Assembly: GCA_900765095.1 (NCBI GenBank) | Contig: CAAFRB010000008.1 | Span: forward strand, 1 to 43,594 | Source of the DNA: Clostridia bacterium | GTDB taxonomy: Bacteria > Bacillota > Clostridia > TANB77 > UBA1234 | Direction: 5' to 3' | DNA: 43,594 nt | Shown: positions 9,184 through 15,392 of the stretch, piece by piece | Position numbering within the stretch: position 1 is the stretch's first letter | Layout of the letters: the number at the start of each line of letters is the position of its first letter | The notes under the pieces: model-generated | The model's database searches: none | Told to the model about the DNA's origin: nothing | Seen by the model: the letters and a program-made list of their open reading frames with translations, nothing else | Translations under genes and position numbers: made by a program

Positions 9184-9213
9184 TTGCCTGCAGTAGAGGA
9201 GTTTAAATAATAA
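9184..9213 (+). repeat. 30-bp block shared by the two high-G+C cassettes, copy 1
   Basis: The block holds TGCCTGCAGTAGAGGAG and TTAAATA, and matches 11413-11442 at 24 of 30 positions. It lies upstream of the cassette promoter in the same relative orientation as the other copy. GTTACTATT (9174-9182) and AATAGTAAC (9218-9226) form inverted arms around it. Confidence 0.5.
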
Positions 9214-9262
9214 GCTAAATAGTAACAGGTGACTAAATGAATAAAATTATTATATTTTTTTG

Positions 9263-9294
9263 TTGACATTAGGAGAGAAAAATGGTAATATAAT
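9263..9294 (+). promoter_or_regulatory. Promoter of tRNA-Leu
   Basis: TTGACA at 9263-9268. The -10 is either TAATAT (9286-9291, 17-base spacer) or TATAAT (9289-9294, 20-base spacer). The tRNA begins 32 bases later. The 8897-9325 gap otherwise holds only the cassette promoter and the repeats listed here. Confidence 0.6.
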
Positions 9295-9325
9295 TCTTGT
9301 CGCAGATAGTATATAATATATACAT

Positions 9326-9409
9326 GCGGGTGTGGCGGAACTGGCAGACGCGCTAGACTTAGGATCTAGTGTCATAGACGTGGGGGTTCAAGTCCTCTCA
9401 CCCGCACCA
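9326..9409 (+). tRNA. tRNA-Leu (anticodon UAG)
   Basis: The acceptor stem GCGGGTG (9326-9332) pairs with CACCCGC (9399-9405); discriminator A and an encoded CCA follow. The anticodon arm is CTAGA-CTTAGGA-TCTAG, giving UAG. The variable arm is long, as in class II tRNAs, and the T loop reads GGTTCAAGTCC. Confidence 0.97.
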
Positions 9410-9412
9410 AGG

Positions 9413-9445
9413 AGACACCGGTCAATAATGGCTTGGTGTCTTTTT
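9413..9445 (+). terminator. Terminator of tRNA-Leu
   Basis: AGACACC (9413-9419) pairs with GGTGTCT (9435-9441), followed by T residues. Confidence 0.75.
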
Positions 9446-9582
9446 GTATTGTACGAATTCCGTTATATATGAGGACAACTTATTGTTATATTAAAGAGAG
9501 TAAATTAGTCGAGAGCTCTTTTCTTACAGCTAAAAATTTGTAAGAGTTGAGAAACATTAAATTTTGTTTAGGAGGTACGTAG

Positions 9583-10473
9583 ATGATAGATTTGCATACA
9601 CATACTAGATATTCTGATGGTACAGACAGCGTAGCAGAATTACTTAGCAATGCAGAAAGCAAGAAATTAAATATTATTTCAATAACAGATCATAATACAG
9701 CACTTGCATATAATGAATTAAAAAAAATGAATTATAAACAGTACTATACTGGCGAAATAGTGCCCGGAATAGAGCTAAATACTAAGGTGTTAGGGGTTCC
9801 AATAGAAATATTAGGCTACGGAATTGATTATAATAAGATGAATGAAATGTTGAAAGATGTCTATATACCTGCTGAAGAGAGAAATAAAATAGAAGTGAAA
9901 AGATTATATGATAAATGCATAAAGGCTGGCATAAAGTTAGAGGAAGATTGCTTGAAAAATTTTGACAGTACGTCATTTGCGTCAAAGTTTATACAAAACG
10001 AGATAAAGAAATTTTCAGAGAATAGAGACATAATTACAGAAGACGCTTGGAATGATACAAAAGTTTTTTATAGAAAGTATATGTCAAACCCAGAAGGAAT
10101 ACTTTATGTTGAAATGGATGATTTTGTTCCAGATTTTAATGTTGCATCTGAACTTGTAGAAAAAGCTGGAGGTTTAGTGTTTTTGCCTCACATATATGAG
10201 TATAGGGAAAATTCTGAGAGAATACTTGCTTACATTCTTGAAAATTATAAAATAGATGGAATAGAGTGTTTTTATACAACGTTTACAGATGAGCAAAAGG
10301 CTAGATTAGTAAAATTATGCAATGACAGAAAATTGTATATGTCTGGTGGAAGTGATTATCACGGAAAAAATAAGCCAAATGTAGATGTAGGAGTAGGGTT
10401 TGGAAACCTAAAAGTAGAAGATTCAATTATTGATGCTTGGGTTGGAAAAGTAAAAATGTTTAAAAAACATTAA
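9583..10473 (+). CDS. PHP-domain metal-dependent phosphoesterase
   Basis: A 296-residue cytoplasmic enzyme of the PHP family, which uses a metal cluster held by His and Asp to hydrolyse phosphoesters. The motifs are in family order: DLHTHTRYSDG at residues 3-13, SITDHNT near 34-40, GIELNT near 62, LPHIYEYR near 202, and GSDYHGKN near 257-264. The size and order match the stand-alone TrpH/YciV (RNase AM, nucleoside bisphosphate phosphatase) group rather than histidinol phosphatase or polymerase PHP domains, but the substrate cannot be read from sequence. AGGAGGT lies 7-9 bases before the ATG. It is transcribed alone after tRNA-Leu, and a dispersed repeat starts immediately after the stop codon. 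Confidence 0.88.
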   Translation: MIDLHTHTRYSDGTDSVAELLSNAESKKLNIISITDHNTALAYNELKKMNYKQYYTGEIVPGIELNTKVLGVPIEILGYGIDYNKMNEMLKDVYIPAEERNKIEVKRLYDKCIKAGIKLEEDCLKNFDSTSFASKFIQNEIKKFSENRDIITEDAWNDTKVFYRKYMSNPEGILYVEMDDFVPDFNVASELVEKAGGLVFLPHIYEYRENSERILAYILENYKIDGIECFYTTFTDEQKARLVKLCNDRKLYMSGGSDYHGKNKPNVDVGVGFGNLKVEDSIIDAWVGKVKMFKKH

Positions 10474-10509
10474 TTTTATACAATAAGAAAGCGACAAATT
10501 GCAACCTTT
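10474..10509 (-). repeat. 37-bp dispersed repeat, copy 2 (inverted)
   Basis: Its reverse complement starts AAAGGTTGCAATTTGTCGC and matches 8442-8478 at 33 of 37 positions. With copy 1 it brackets a ~2-kb segment. The following bases, 10511-10560, hold a degenerate form of the ~65-bp palindromic repeat (core TTTTTGACTAAAAT). Confidence 0.6.
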
Positions 10510-10574
10510 TGTGTACTTATCTTCTTTTCTAAAGTGTTTTTGACTAAAATACGCATTTGGTAATAAAAAGGAGG

Positions 10575-10608
10575 AGTCCCATGCTCCAAAAATATGAAGC
10601 ATGGGACT
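10575..10608 (-). terminator. Terminator of the 10621-11280 gene
   Basis: AGTCCCATGCT (10575-10585) and AGCATGGGACT (10598-10608) form a perfect 11-bp stem with a 12-base loop. On the minus strand the hairpin is followed by CCTCCTTTTT. Confidence 0.85.
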
Positions 10609-10620
10609 CTTTTCGGATTC

Positions 10621-11280
10621 TCAGAGGTAGAAGAAACCAATCTCATCGAGACGTTTCTTCACGTACTCAAATGTTTCCTCGGTAGACATCTGAGTAGTAT
10701 CCACGTAAATGTGAACTGCCTCGTGGAAGTGCTCCAGGTCACTATTGCCATGAGTTACCTCATAGTAACAGCGACGAGTTTCACGCTCCTGCTTGCGGAT
10801 GTATTCGATGTACTCGAACTTATCCGCATCTTCATCATCCTTGATTCGAGCATAAGCCGTTTCGGCTTCTGCCACCAGATGGATGATGACCTCGCACTTG
10901 GGCAAGTCGTTGATACGATTAAGCTCGGAAATCCAAGCATAATCGAACCCCTGGACAGCACCGTGAACGAAGCTATCCAGAAAACCACGCTGGGTGAGAA
11001 TGATGTCATAGTCACCCGAACGTTGCCAAGCTCTGAACTGTTCAGCAAAAAGCCGATTGTCCAGTGCAAACAGCATACGATCCGTATAGGGATCGTTGCT
11101 GATGTTGAGGAGATCGGTAACTAAATACCGATCGTGGGGAAGGCGACTACGCTTCACGTGCAAATTGGCATTTGCCATGAAACGTTCGAGGTTATCGCAA
11201 AGAGTGGTCTTTCCACTTCCGTCAAGCCCCGACACGACCAACCACTTTGCAGCGTTGAACTGAACTAGCTTGTTAAGCAT
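10621..11280 (-). CDS. Thymidylate-kinase-like P-loop kinase in a higher-G+C single-gene cassette
   Basis: A 219-residue P-loop NTPase resembling thymidylate or deoxynucleoside kinases, which phosphorylate nucleotides with ATP. The Walker A motif SGLDGSGKTT spans residues 17-26. DRYLVTD near 50, TQRGFLDSF near 95 (where TMPK carries its DR substrate-binding motif) and a basic lid-like segment (RKQERETRR, about 163-171) follow. Length fits TMPK, but key motifs diverge, so it may not be the essential cell enzyme; substrate uncertain. AAAGGAGG precedes ATG 11280. Its composition is foreign: bases 10921-10980 are 31/60 G+C, and codon choice is much more balanced than in its neighbours. A perfect promoter and a private terminator make it a self-contained unit, with shared control sequences linking it to the 8510-8896 gene. 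Confidence 0.8.
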   Translation of the reverse strand: MLNKLVQFNAAKWLVVSGLDGSGKTTLCDNLERFMANANLHVKRSRLPHDRYLVTDLLNISNDPYTDRMLFALDNRLFAEQFRAWQRSGDYDIILTQRGFLDSFVHGAVQGFDYAWISELNRINDLPKCEVIIHLVAEAETAYARIKDDEDADKFEYIEYIRKQERETRRCYYEVTHGNSDLEHFHEAVHIYVDTTQMSTEETFEYVKKRLDEIGFFYL

Positions 11281-11314
11281 GAAAACGTCCTCCTTTTATG
11301 TAAAAAGAATTGAG

Positions 11315-11353
11315 TTACATAATCATTATACATCAAACGTTTTATTATGTCAA
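11315..11353 (-). promoter_or_regulatory. Perfect sigma-A promoter with shared palindromic operator candidate
   Basis: On the minus strand TTGACA (11348-11353), 17 bases, then TATAAT (11325-11330). The 18-bp block 11315-11332 over the -10 box is identical but for one base to 8945-8962 at the other cassette. Confidence 0.85.
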
Positions 11354-11412
11354 TTTGAATAATTATTATTTTGCACAAGAAGCGCTTAACATTAAGCCGT
11401 TTATTTTTTGGC

Positions 11413-11442
11413 TGCCTTCAGTAGCAGAGCTTAAATAGTAAC
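11413..11442 (+). repeat. 30-bp block shared by the two high-G+C cassettes, copy 2
   Basis: It contains TGCCTTCAGTAGCAGAG and TTAAATA and matches 9184-9213 at 24 of 30 positions. It lies upstream of the cassette promoter in the same relative orientation. The rest of 11354-11515 shows nothing I can name. Confidence 0.5.
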
Positions 11443-11517
11443 TGTCAGATATAAAAATGTGCATTTAGTATTTTACTTAACCTGTCACAATTTGTTGTAA
11501 AATTTGTATCAAAAACA

Positions 11518-11546
11518 TTTGATTTAATATATGTTTATGGTATAAT
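11518..11546 (+). promoter_or_regulatory. Promoter of 6S RNA
   Basis: TATAAT at 11541-11546 with a weak -35, TTGATT at 11519-11524 (16-base spacer). The predicted start falls just before the conserved 5' strand of the 6S RNA. Confidence 0.6.
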
Positions 11547-11552
11547 AATATT

Positions 11553-11743
11553 AACCCTACGAGGTACGAAAATTCGAGTTTTATTTAGAACCAACACATA
11601 ATTTAAGGGAGTTTGGTACTCTATGCATGGTGTGTATGCTCACCACGAGTGAGAAACCCGGAAGTGCTTAGGAAAACACCCACCTGTGAAAGCAGGGCTC
11701 TTAAATTCGCTCAAATTTACGGCTTTTGTGGGGGAATTTTTTT
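11553..11743 (+). ncRNA. ssrS: 6S RNA
   Basis: 6S RNA mimics an open promoter and binds RNA polymerase holoenzyme to tune transcription during slow growth. Conserved pieces seen in order: CCCTACGAGGT at the 5' end, AACCAACACAT, AAGGGAGT, GCATGGTGTGTATGCTCACC, GAGTGAGAAACCCGGAAG, ACACCCACCT and AGCAGGGCTC, then GTGGGGG pairing with the 5' CCCTAC. The long closing stem is followed by seven T residues, so the 3' strand also ends transcription. About 190 nt fits the family. Its own promoter lies directly upstream. The 5' end is uncertain by a few bases. Confidence 0.85.
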
Positions 11744-11863
11744 GTCTTTTGTTTAAATATATAATGGCACTTTTGGTAGCCATTAGCTTTGTTGTACTTG
11801 AAAATAAATTATTTAAATTTTAGAAAATATTTATCTGTTTATTGTACAAGCAAGATGAAAATC

Positions 11864-11930
11864 GAAGATTTTCATGCTTTCGACCCTCGAGAGTTTTCGA
11901 CTGAAAAGAGAAAATCTCTCGCATAAAAAA
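11864..11930 (+). repeat. Dispersed ~65-bp palindromic repeat, copy 2
   Basis: It shares AGATTTTC, CTTTCGACC, TCGAGAGTTTTCGACTGAAA and AGAAAATCTCT with the copy at 9082-9148 and closes with GCATAAAAAA. Arms at the ends are inverted. It abuts the terminator of the DUF4015 gene. The stretch 11744-11863 shows nothing else. Confidence 0.7.
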
Positions 11931-11969
11931 TAGGATTCGAATCAAACAAGTGATTCAAATCCTATTTTT
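11926..11969. terminator. Bidirectional terminator, mainly for the DUF4015 gene
   Basis: A 19-bp stem with one mismatch (arms 11926-11944 and 11951-11969) contains TAGGATTCGAATCA and TGATTCAAATCCTA. It has A/T tracts at both bases, so it can act on both strands. Confidence 0.8.
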
Positions 11970-12055
11970 GTTAGGAATTTTTTTTACAGCTTCATTACAA
12001 AAGTAAAGTAATAAAGATAATTTGATTATTGAATAGCTATTTTTTGAAAATATAG

Positions 12056-13354
12056 TTAATATGTTTTATTAGTTATTTCGCTAGAAATTGAAACTTTGTT
12101 TAGTGCTGTATAACAATATTTATTGTTTGGATCCCACAAGCAAAAGTCGTATATTCCACAATCATAAGTCGCTTGAAGTTGGTCTGCAACTTCCTTTTCA
12201 CCGTATACTAAATAATTTCCTTTTCCAAGCCAACTTGCTGTAAAGTCTTGAAGATATGGACGTATTTTTGCAAATTTTATTGTGTTATCGCCACTTGCAG
12301 AGCTGCTATATCTTTTATGTGCATCTTGCAACGCTCTATTCACCAAGGCATAAGGGTTCAAGTCTGGTTTTGTAATTCCGTATTCGTTAAAGTTATAGTG
12401 TGAAGGGTAAATCATAGGGCAGACTATATCAACAATTCTTGCTATTTTAGCAAAGTCTTGACCTATGTTCTCGAAATCACCATCTCGTTTAGTTGTAATT
12501 CCGAATACATCCACTGATACGGGAACATTATATGGTTTTAATTCTTCCATTACTTTTTCTAAAAAAGCGTTAATTGCATCTGATTTTGATTTATCTGCAG
12601 AGTCAAAACCATAAGCTATTGTTTTTGTTCTGCCTTCAGATGATGGAAATCTAACGTAGTCGAATTGTATCTCTTGAAAGCCTAGTGTTGCTGCTTCTTT
12701 TGCGAGAGCAATTGGATATTCCCAAGAATCAGAGTTATATGGATTAGGCCAGGCTCTGCCATTAGAGTCTTTCCATATTGTTCCGTCAGCCTTTTTATAT
12801 GCTATTTCTGTTACATTTGAAGCATATATAGGATCCTTAAAAGTGACAATTCTTCCGATTACATAGATTTCATTTTCTTTTAGTTCATTAATTACGCTTT
12901 TAATATCTGAAATCATTTTTCTAGAAGCCTTTATATCAACTGCTGTCTGTACTTCAGAGTTATATGATAATTGACCGGCTTCGTCTTTTATATCAATTAC
13001 AATCGCATTAAAATTATTTTCTTTGAGTTGAGTAATCATATTTTTTCTAATCGAAGGTGTCCCCATGACCCAGCCTGTTGCGTACACAGCTCGTACATTA
13101 TCTGGAACAAATTCATTAACAATCGGAGTATTCGTCATTTCACCTGATTTGCTGGTCTCACCAGAAGAGTCTGAAATATCATTTTCGCCAGATATAATTT
13201 CTGATGCGTCGCCACTTATTTTACTTTCATTGTCACCAGAAAGTAGCTTATTAGAAGTAACTTCTTTAATGTAGTTTGTGTCGTTTAAACCAATAAATAA
13301 ACCAATTACCATTGCTACTACAATTACAATAATTCCTATTATTTTTTTATCCAA
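12056..13354 (-). CDS. Membrane-anchored DUF4015 putative glycoside hydrolase
   Basis: A 432-residue protein with one N-terminal membrane helix (residues 4-24), a Ser/Gly/Glu-rich linker (about 35-85), then a TIM-barrel-like DUF4015 domain starting at VRAVYATGWVMG. Further landmarks are NAIVIDIKDEAGQLSY, IVTFKDPIYAS, IQFDYVRFPS, VSVDVFGITT, DIVCPMIYPSHY and IYDFCLWDPNN. DUF4015 is a putative glycosidase family; the substrate is unknown, and cell-surface polysaccharide is a guess from location. The start is TTG 13354, preceded by GGGGGG at a fitting distance. It is monocistronic, with its own promoter and terminator. Confidence 0.85.
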   Translation of the reverse strand: MDKKIIGIIVIVVAMVIGLFIGLNDTNYIKEVTSNKLLSGDNESKISGDASEIISGENDISDSSGETSKSGEMTNTPIVNEFVPDNVRAVYATGWVMGTPSIRKNMITQLKENNFNAIVIDIKDEAGQLSYNSEVQTAVDIKASRKMISDIKSVINELKENEIYVIGRIVTFKDPIYASNVTEIAYKKADGTIWKDSNGRAWPNPYNSDSWEYPIALAKEAATLGFQEIQFDYVRFPSSEGRTKTIAYGFDSADKSKSDAINAFLEKVMEELKPYNVPVSVDVFGITTKRDGDFENIGQDFAKIARIVDIVCPMIYPSHYNFNEYGITKPDLNPYALVNRALQDAHKRYSSSASGDNTIKFAKIRPYLQDFTASWLGKGNYLVYGEKEVADQLQATYDCGIYDFCLWDPNNKYCYTALNKVSISSEITNKTY

Positions 13355-13383
13355 TTAAATTCCCCCCAATATCTATTAATTTG

Positions 13384-13411
13384 ATTATATAGGATAATGT
13401 AGAAAAAACAA
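13384..13411 (-). promoter_or_regulatory. Promoter of the DUF4015 gene
   Basis: On the minus strand TTGTTT (13406-13411), 16 bases, TATAAT (13384-13389), about 30 bases before the start codon. Confidence 0.5.
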
Positions 13412-13443
13412 CAAAAAAATCGATAAAAAATAAATAAAATTTC

Positions 13444-13472
13444 TTGCTAATAGAAATGTAAAATGATAAAAT
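13444..13472 (+). promoter_or_regulatory. Promoter of the unassigned ~500-nt transcript
   Basis: TTGCTA (13444-13449), 17 bases, TAAAAT (13467-13472). The stretch CTTGCTAATAG followed by AATGATAAAAT recurs before tRNA-Thr at about 14800-14827, which suggests a stable-RNA promoter type. Confidence 0.55.
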
Positions 13473-13479
13473 ATTTTTG

Positions 13480-13975
13480 TCGGTAGGGGAAACTCTATTG
13501 CGTATAACAAAGCGAATTTTAAAAGTAGAAATTCGGAATGTGCAAGAGTAATACGTACTTTGCAGAATACAGATTTATAGCACTGATATGGTGATTTTTT
13601 GAATAATATTTATAGGAGAAAGATGACTTTATCGATTTCAAATAATTATTTTTGAAATAATTGAAAAGTAGAATTTATTTTCACTGATTGCTATGAGCGT
13701 TTAAGCTGAAAAAAGGTATTTGAGAGTAAGTTTATTCGACTAGATAGTGACAATAGTTTAACGAAAGAACTAAGACTATGGATTTTAATTTTTTTGGTAT
13801 TGAAGAAAATATGGCAGAAGTGCTAACTAAGGATAAAAATCCTTATAGTGTTATTTGAAATGAAAAAGTGCATATATCGGTAATAAGTCCTTATGTAGGA
13901 GCTTATTAAGAACAAGACATTGGTTTGTCCACAAAAAGTCAGTTATATGACCTGCTTTTTGTGGACAAATCTTTT
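13480..13975 (+). ncRNA. Candidate structured non-coding RNA, unassigned
   Basis: A ~500-base stretch with no credible gene, bounded by a promoter and a strong terminator. The 5' part folds into successive hairpins: TAGGGG-AAA-CTCTA (13484-13497), CGAATTT/AAATTCG (13513-13535) and TGCAAGAGTA/TACTTTGCA (13541-13564). Another stem is ATTTCAAA/TTTGAAAT (13635-13658). Only one short ORF is present (13778-13858, 26 codons, poor ribosome-binding site). I could not match it by eye to tmRNA, SRP RNA, RNase P RNA or a common riboswitch. Large bacterial RNAs such as ROOL or OLE have similar length, but I cannot verify such a match. A decayed gene with a surviving terminator is the main alternative. The ends are inferred. 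Confidence 0.4.
13924..13975 (+). terminator. Strong terminator closing the unassigned transcript
   Basis: TTTGTCCACAAAAAG (13924-13938) pairs perfectly over 15 bp with CTTTTTGTGGACAAA (13955-13969), followed by TCTTTT. Confidence 0.85.
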
Positions 13976-14043
13976 ATATTTTGAGTAAAATGACTCTTTT
14001 TCTTGCAACGGTAGCAAATTTTCAGCTTTCTTGCACTATGGTA

Positions 14044-14073
14044 TTGACTTTAAAGTCGGACTCCTTGTATAAT
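14044..14073 (+). promoter_or_regulatory. Promoter of sigH
   Basis: TTGACT (14044-14049), 18 bases, TATAAT (14068-14073), 36 bases before the GTG start. It looks like a vegetative sigma-A promoter. Confidence 0.65.
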
Positions 14074-14109
14074 ACACTTTGTAAGAGTTTTTAGGAGGGT
14101 ATAAGGTAA

Positions 14110-14757
14110 GTGAGAAAGAAAACGTTGGGCTGTGTAAACTCTGAAACAGAAGAACCAAATGAGATTGACAGAGAATATATAAAGAAAATAAGACTTGGTG
14201 ATGATGAAGCACTAAATCAAATAATGGAAAAATATAAAAGTTTTGTGTACTTAAAAGCAAAGCCATTTTTTATAGTTGGTGCTGAAAAGGAAGATATAAT
14301 ACAAGAAGGAATGATAGGCTTATTTAAGGCAATAAAAGGTTTTGACATAGATAAAGATGTGTCTTTTAGAGCTTTTGCTGATTTGTGTGTGAAAAGACAG
14401 ATAATGACTGCTATAAAGTCATCTACCCGACAAAAACATATACCTCTTAATTCATATTTGTCTTTAAATAAAACAGCATTTGATGATGAAGATGATAGAT
14501 CTGTTATTGAAATGCTTGATATGGAAACTGTACCAGATCCTTTAGAAACGATTACAACTGCAGAAACATATAAAAAGTTAGAAACGAAGATGAGTGAAGT
14601 ATTGAGTGACTTTGAACAAAGAGTGCTTAACAGGTATCTAGAAGGTGAATCATATTCGCAAATAGCATCTTCATTAGATTCACATGTTAAGGCTGTGGAT
14701 AATGCAGTTCAAAGAATAAAGAAGAAGGCTTGCAAATATATACAAGAAGATATGTGA
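14110..14757 (+). CDS. sigH: RNA polymerase sigma factor SigH (sporulation/stationary phase)
   Basis: A 215-residue sigma-70 family protein. Region 2 lies at about 18-100 (GDDEALNQIMEKYKSFVYLKA; EDIIQEGMIGLFKAIKGFD; SFRAFADLCVKRQI). Region 4 lies near 155-210 (FEQRVLNRYLEGESYSQIAS; AVDNAVQRIKKK). Lack of regions 1 and 3, the length and the text match SigH/Spo0H of Clostridia and Bacilli, which directs early sporulation and post-exponential genes. GTG 14110 is chosen because AGGAGGGT (14093-14100) lies 9 bases upstream. tRNA-Thr follows about 100 bases downstream. This is the main sign that the organism may sporulate, although SigH occurs in some non-sporulating lineages. Confidence 0.9.
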   Translation: MRKKTLGCVNSETEEPNEIDREYIKKIRLGDDEALNQIMEKYKSFVYLKAKPFFIVGAEKEDIIQEGMIGLFKAIKGFDIDKDVSFRAFADLCVKRQIMTAIKSSTRQKHIPLNSYLSLNKTAFDDEDDRSVIEMLDMETVPDPLETITTAETYKKLETKMSEVLSDFEQRVLNRYLEGESYSQIASSLDSHVKAVDNAVQRIKKKACKYIQEDM

Positions 14758-14853
14758 TTTTAAGAACTTATATTGCAAAAGACAATACGTTCACAATGTC
14801 TTGCTAATAGCAAAAAAATGATAAAATGAAAACTTAAAGTTCTCATTTTTGAT

Positions 14854-14929
14854 GCTTCTATAGCTCAGTTGGCAGAGTGCATCCTTGGTAAGGATGAGGT
14901 CACGGGTTCGACTCCCGTTAGAAGCTCCA
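14854..14929 (+). tRNA. tRNA-Thr (anticodon GGU)
   Basis: Acceptor strands GCTTCTA (14854-14860) and TAGAAGC (14919-14925) pair, followed by discriminator T and encoded CCA. The anticodon arm CATCC-TTGGTAA-GGATG gives GGU. The T loop is GGGTTCGACTCCC. Confidence 0.97.
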
Positions 14930-15150
14930 TATTTAAAATAAGCGAAAGGGGCTGTAAAAAAGTTCCTTTTATGTTATGATTTAAAAAGTTATCTTTTCTT
15001 TTTTTCTAAATATTTCATTATTTCACGAACGTGTTATTGAATCTAAAAAATCCCTACTAGCATATAAATTAACAAGATTGGGTAATATTCTTCTATGATT
15101 GAATTGTAATGTCTAATGTGAATTTTTAGTGGTAACTTTAAAATACCTAT

Positions 15151-15178
15151 TTGCATATATTAAATAATACGATATAAT
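15151..15178 (+). promoter_or_regulatory. Promoter of the glmS operon
   Basis: TTGCAT (15151-15156), 16 bases, TATAAT (15173-15178). The transcript would begin about 30 bases before the ribozyme cleavage site. The 14930-15150 gap shows nothing else of note. Confidence 0.65.
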
Positions 15179-15221
15179 TCTAGGTGGCTAACCAATAATT
15201 TAGAAAGGAGTAAAATTTTTA

Positions 15222-15370
15222 GCGCATGAACAAAGTGATTTGTTGACGAGGATAGGACTTATCGAATAATCAGCGGATGGTTCTACGGCATATTACTGTC
15301 GTTAATTACTGGCAAAAACGTGTGGTAACATACGAACAAATACAGTATAAGTAATTGTTAGCCTAACTAA
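15222..15370 (+). ncRNA. glmS ribozyme / riboswitch
   Basis: A self-cleaving RNA that uses glucosamine-6-phosphate as cofactor and so destroys the glmS mRNA when product is plentiful. Landmarks in order: AGCGC at 15221-15225, with cleavage expected between A15221 and G15222; TTGTTGACGAGGAT; TTATCGAAT; TCAGCGGATG. All match the conserved core (P2, P2.1, P2.2) of the family. The position directly in front of glmS confirms it. The 3' boundary in P3/P4 is approximate. Confidence 0.93.
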
Positions 15371-15392
15371 TAAATGGGAGGTTAAATTAAAT

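Noticed and set aside
9018..9206. 62-codon ORF before tRNA-Leu
   Set aside because: It runs through the palindromic repeat, has no ribosome-binding site and no protein-like composition.
10594..11124. Plus-strand 176-codon ORF opposite the kinase-like gene
   Set aside because: It lies antisense to a gene with P-loop, ribosome-binding site and promoter, has no ribosome-binding site of its own and no recognisable domain.
9082..11930. CRISPR array
   Set aside because: Repeats are few, unevenly spaced by kilobases and palindromic, with no cas genes.
13778..13858. 26-codon ORF starting MDFNFFGIEENMAEV within the unknown transcript, with sensible codons continuing past its stop
   Set aside because: No ribosome-binding site, very short and interrupted by stops; kept only as part of the RNA or decayed-gene alternative.
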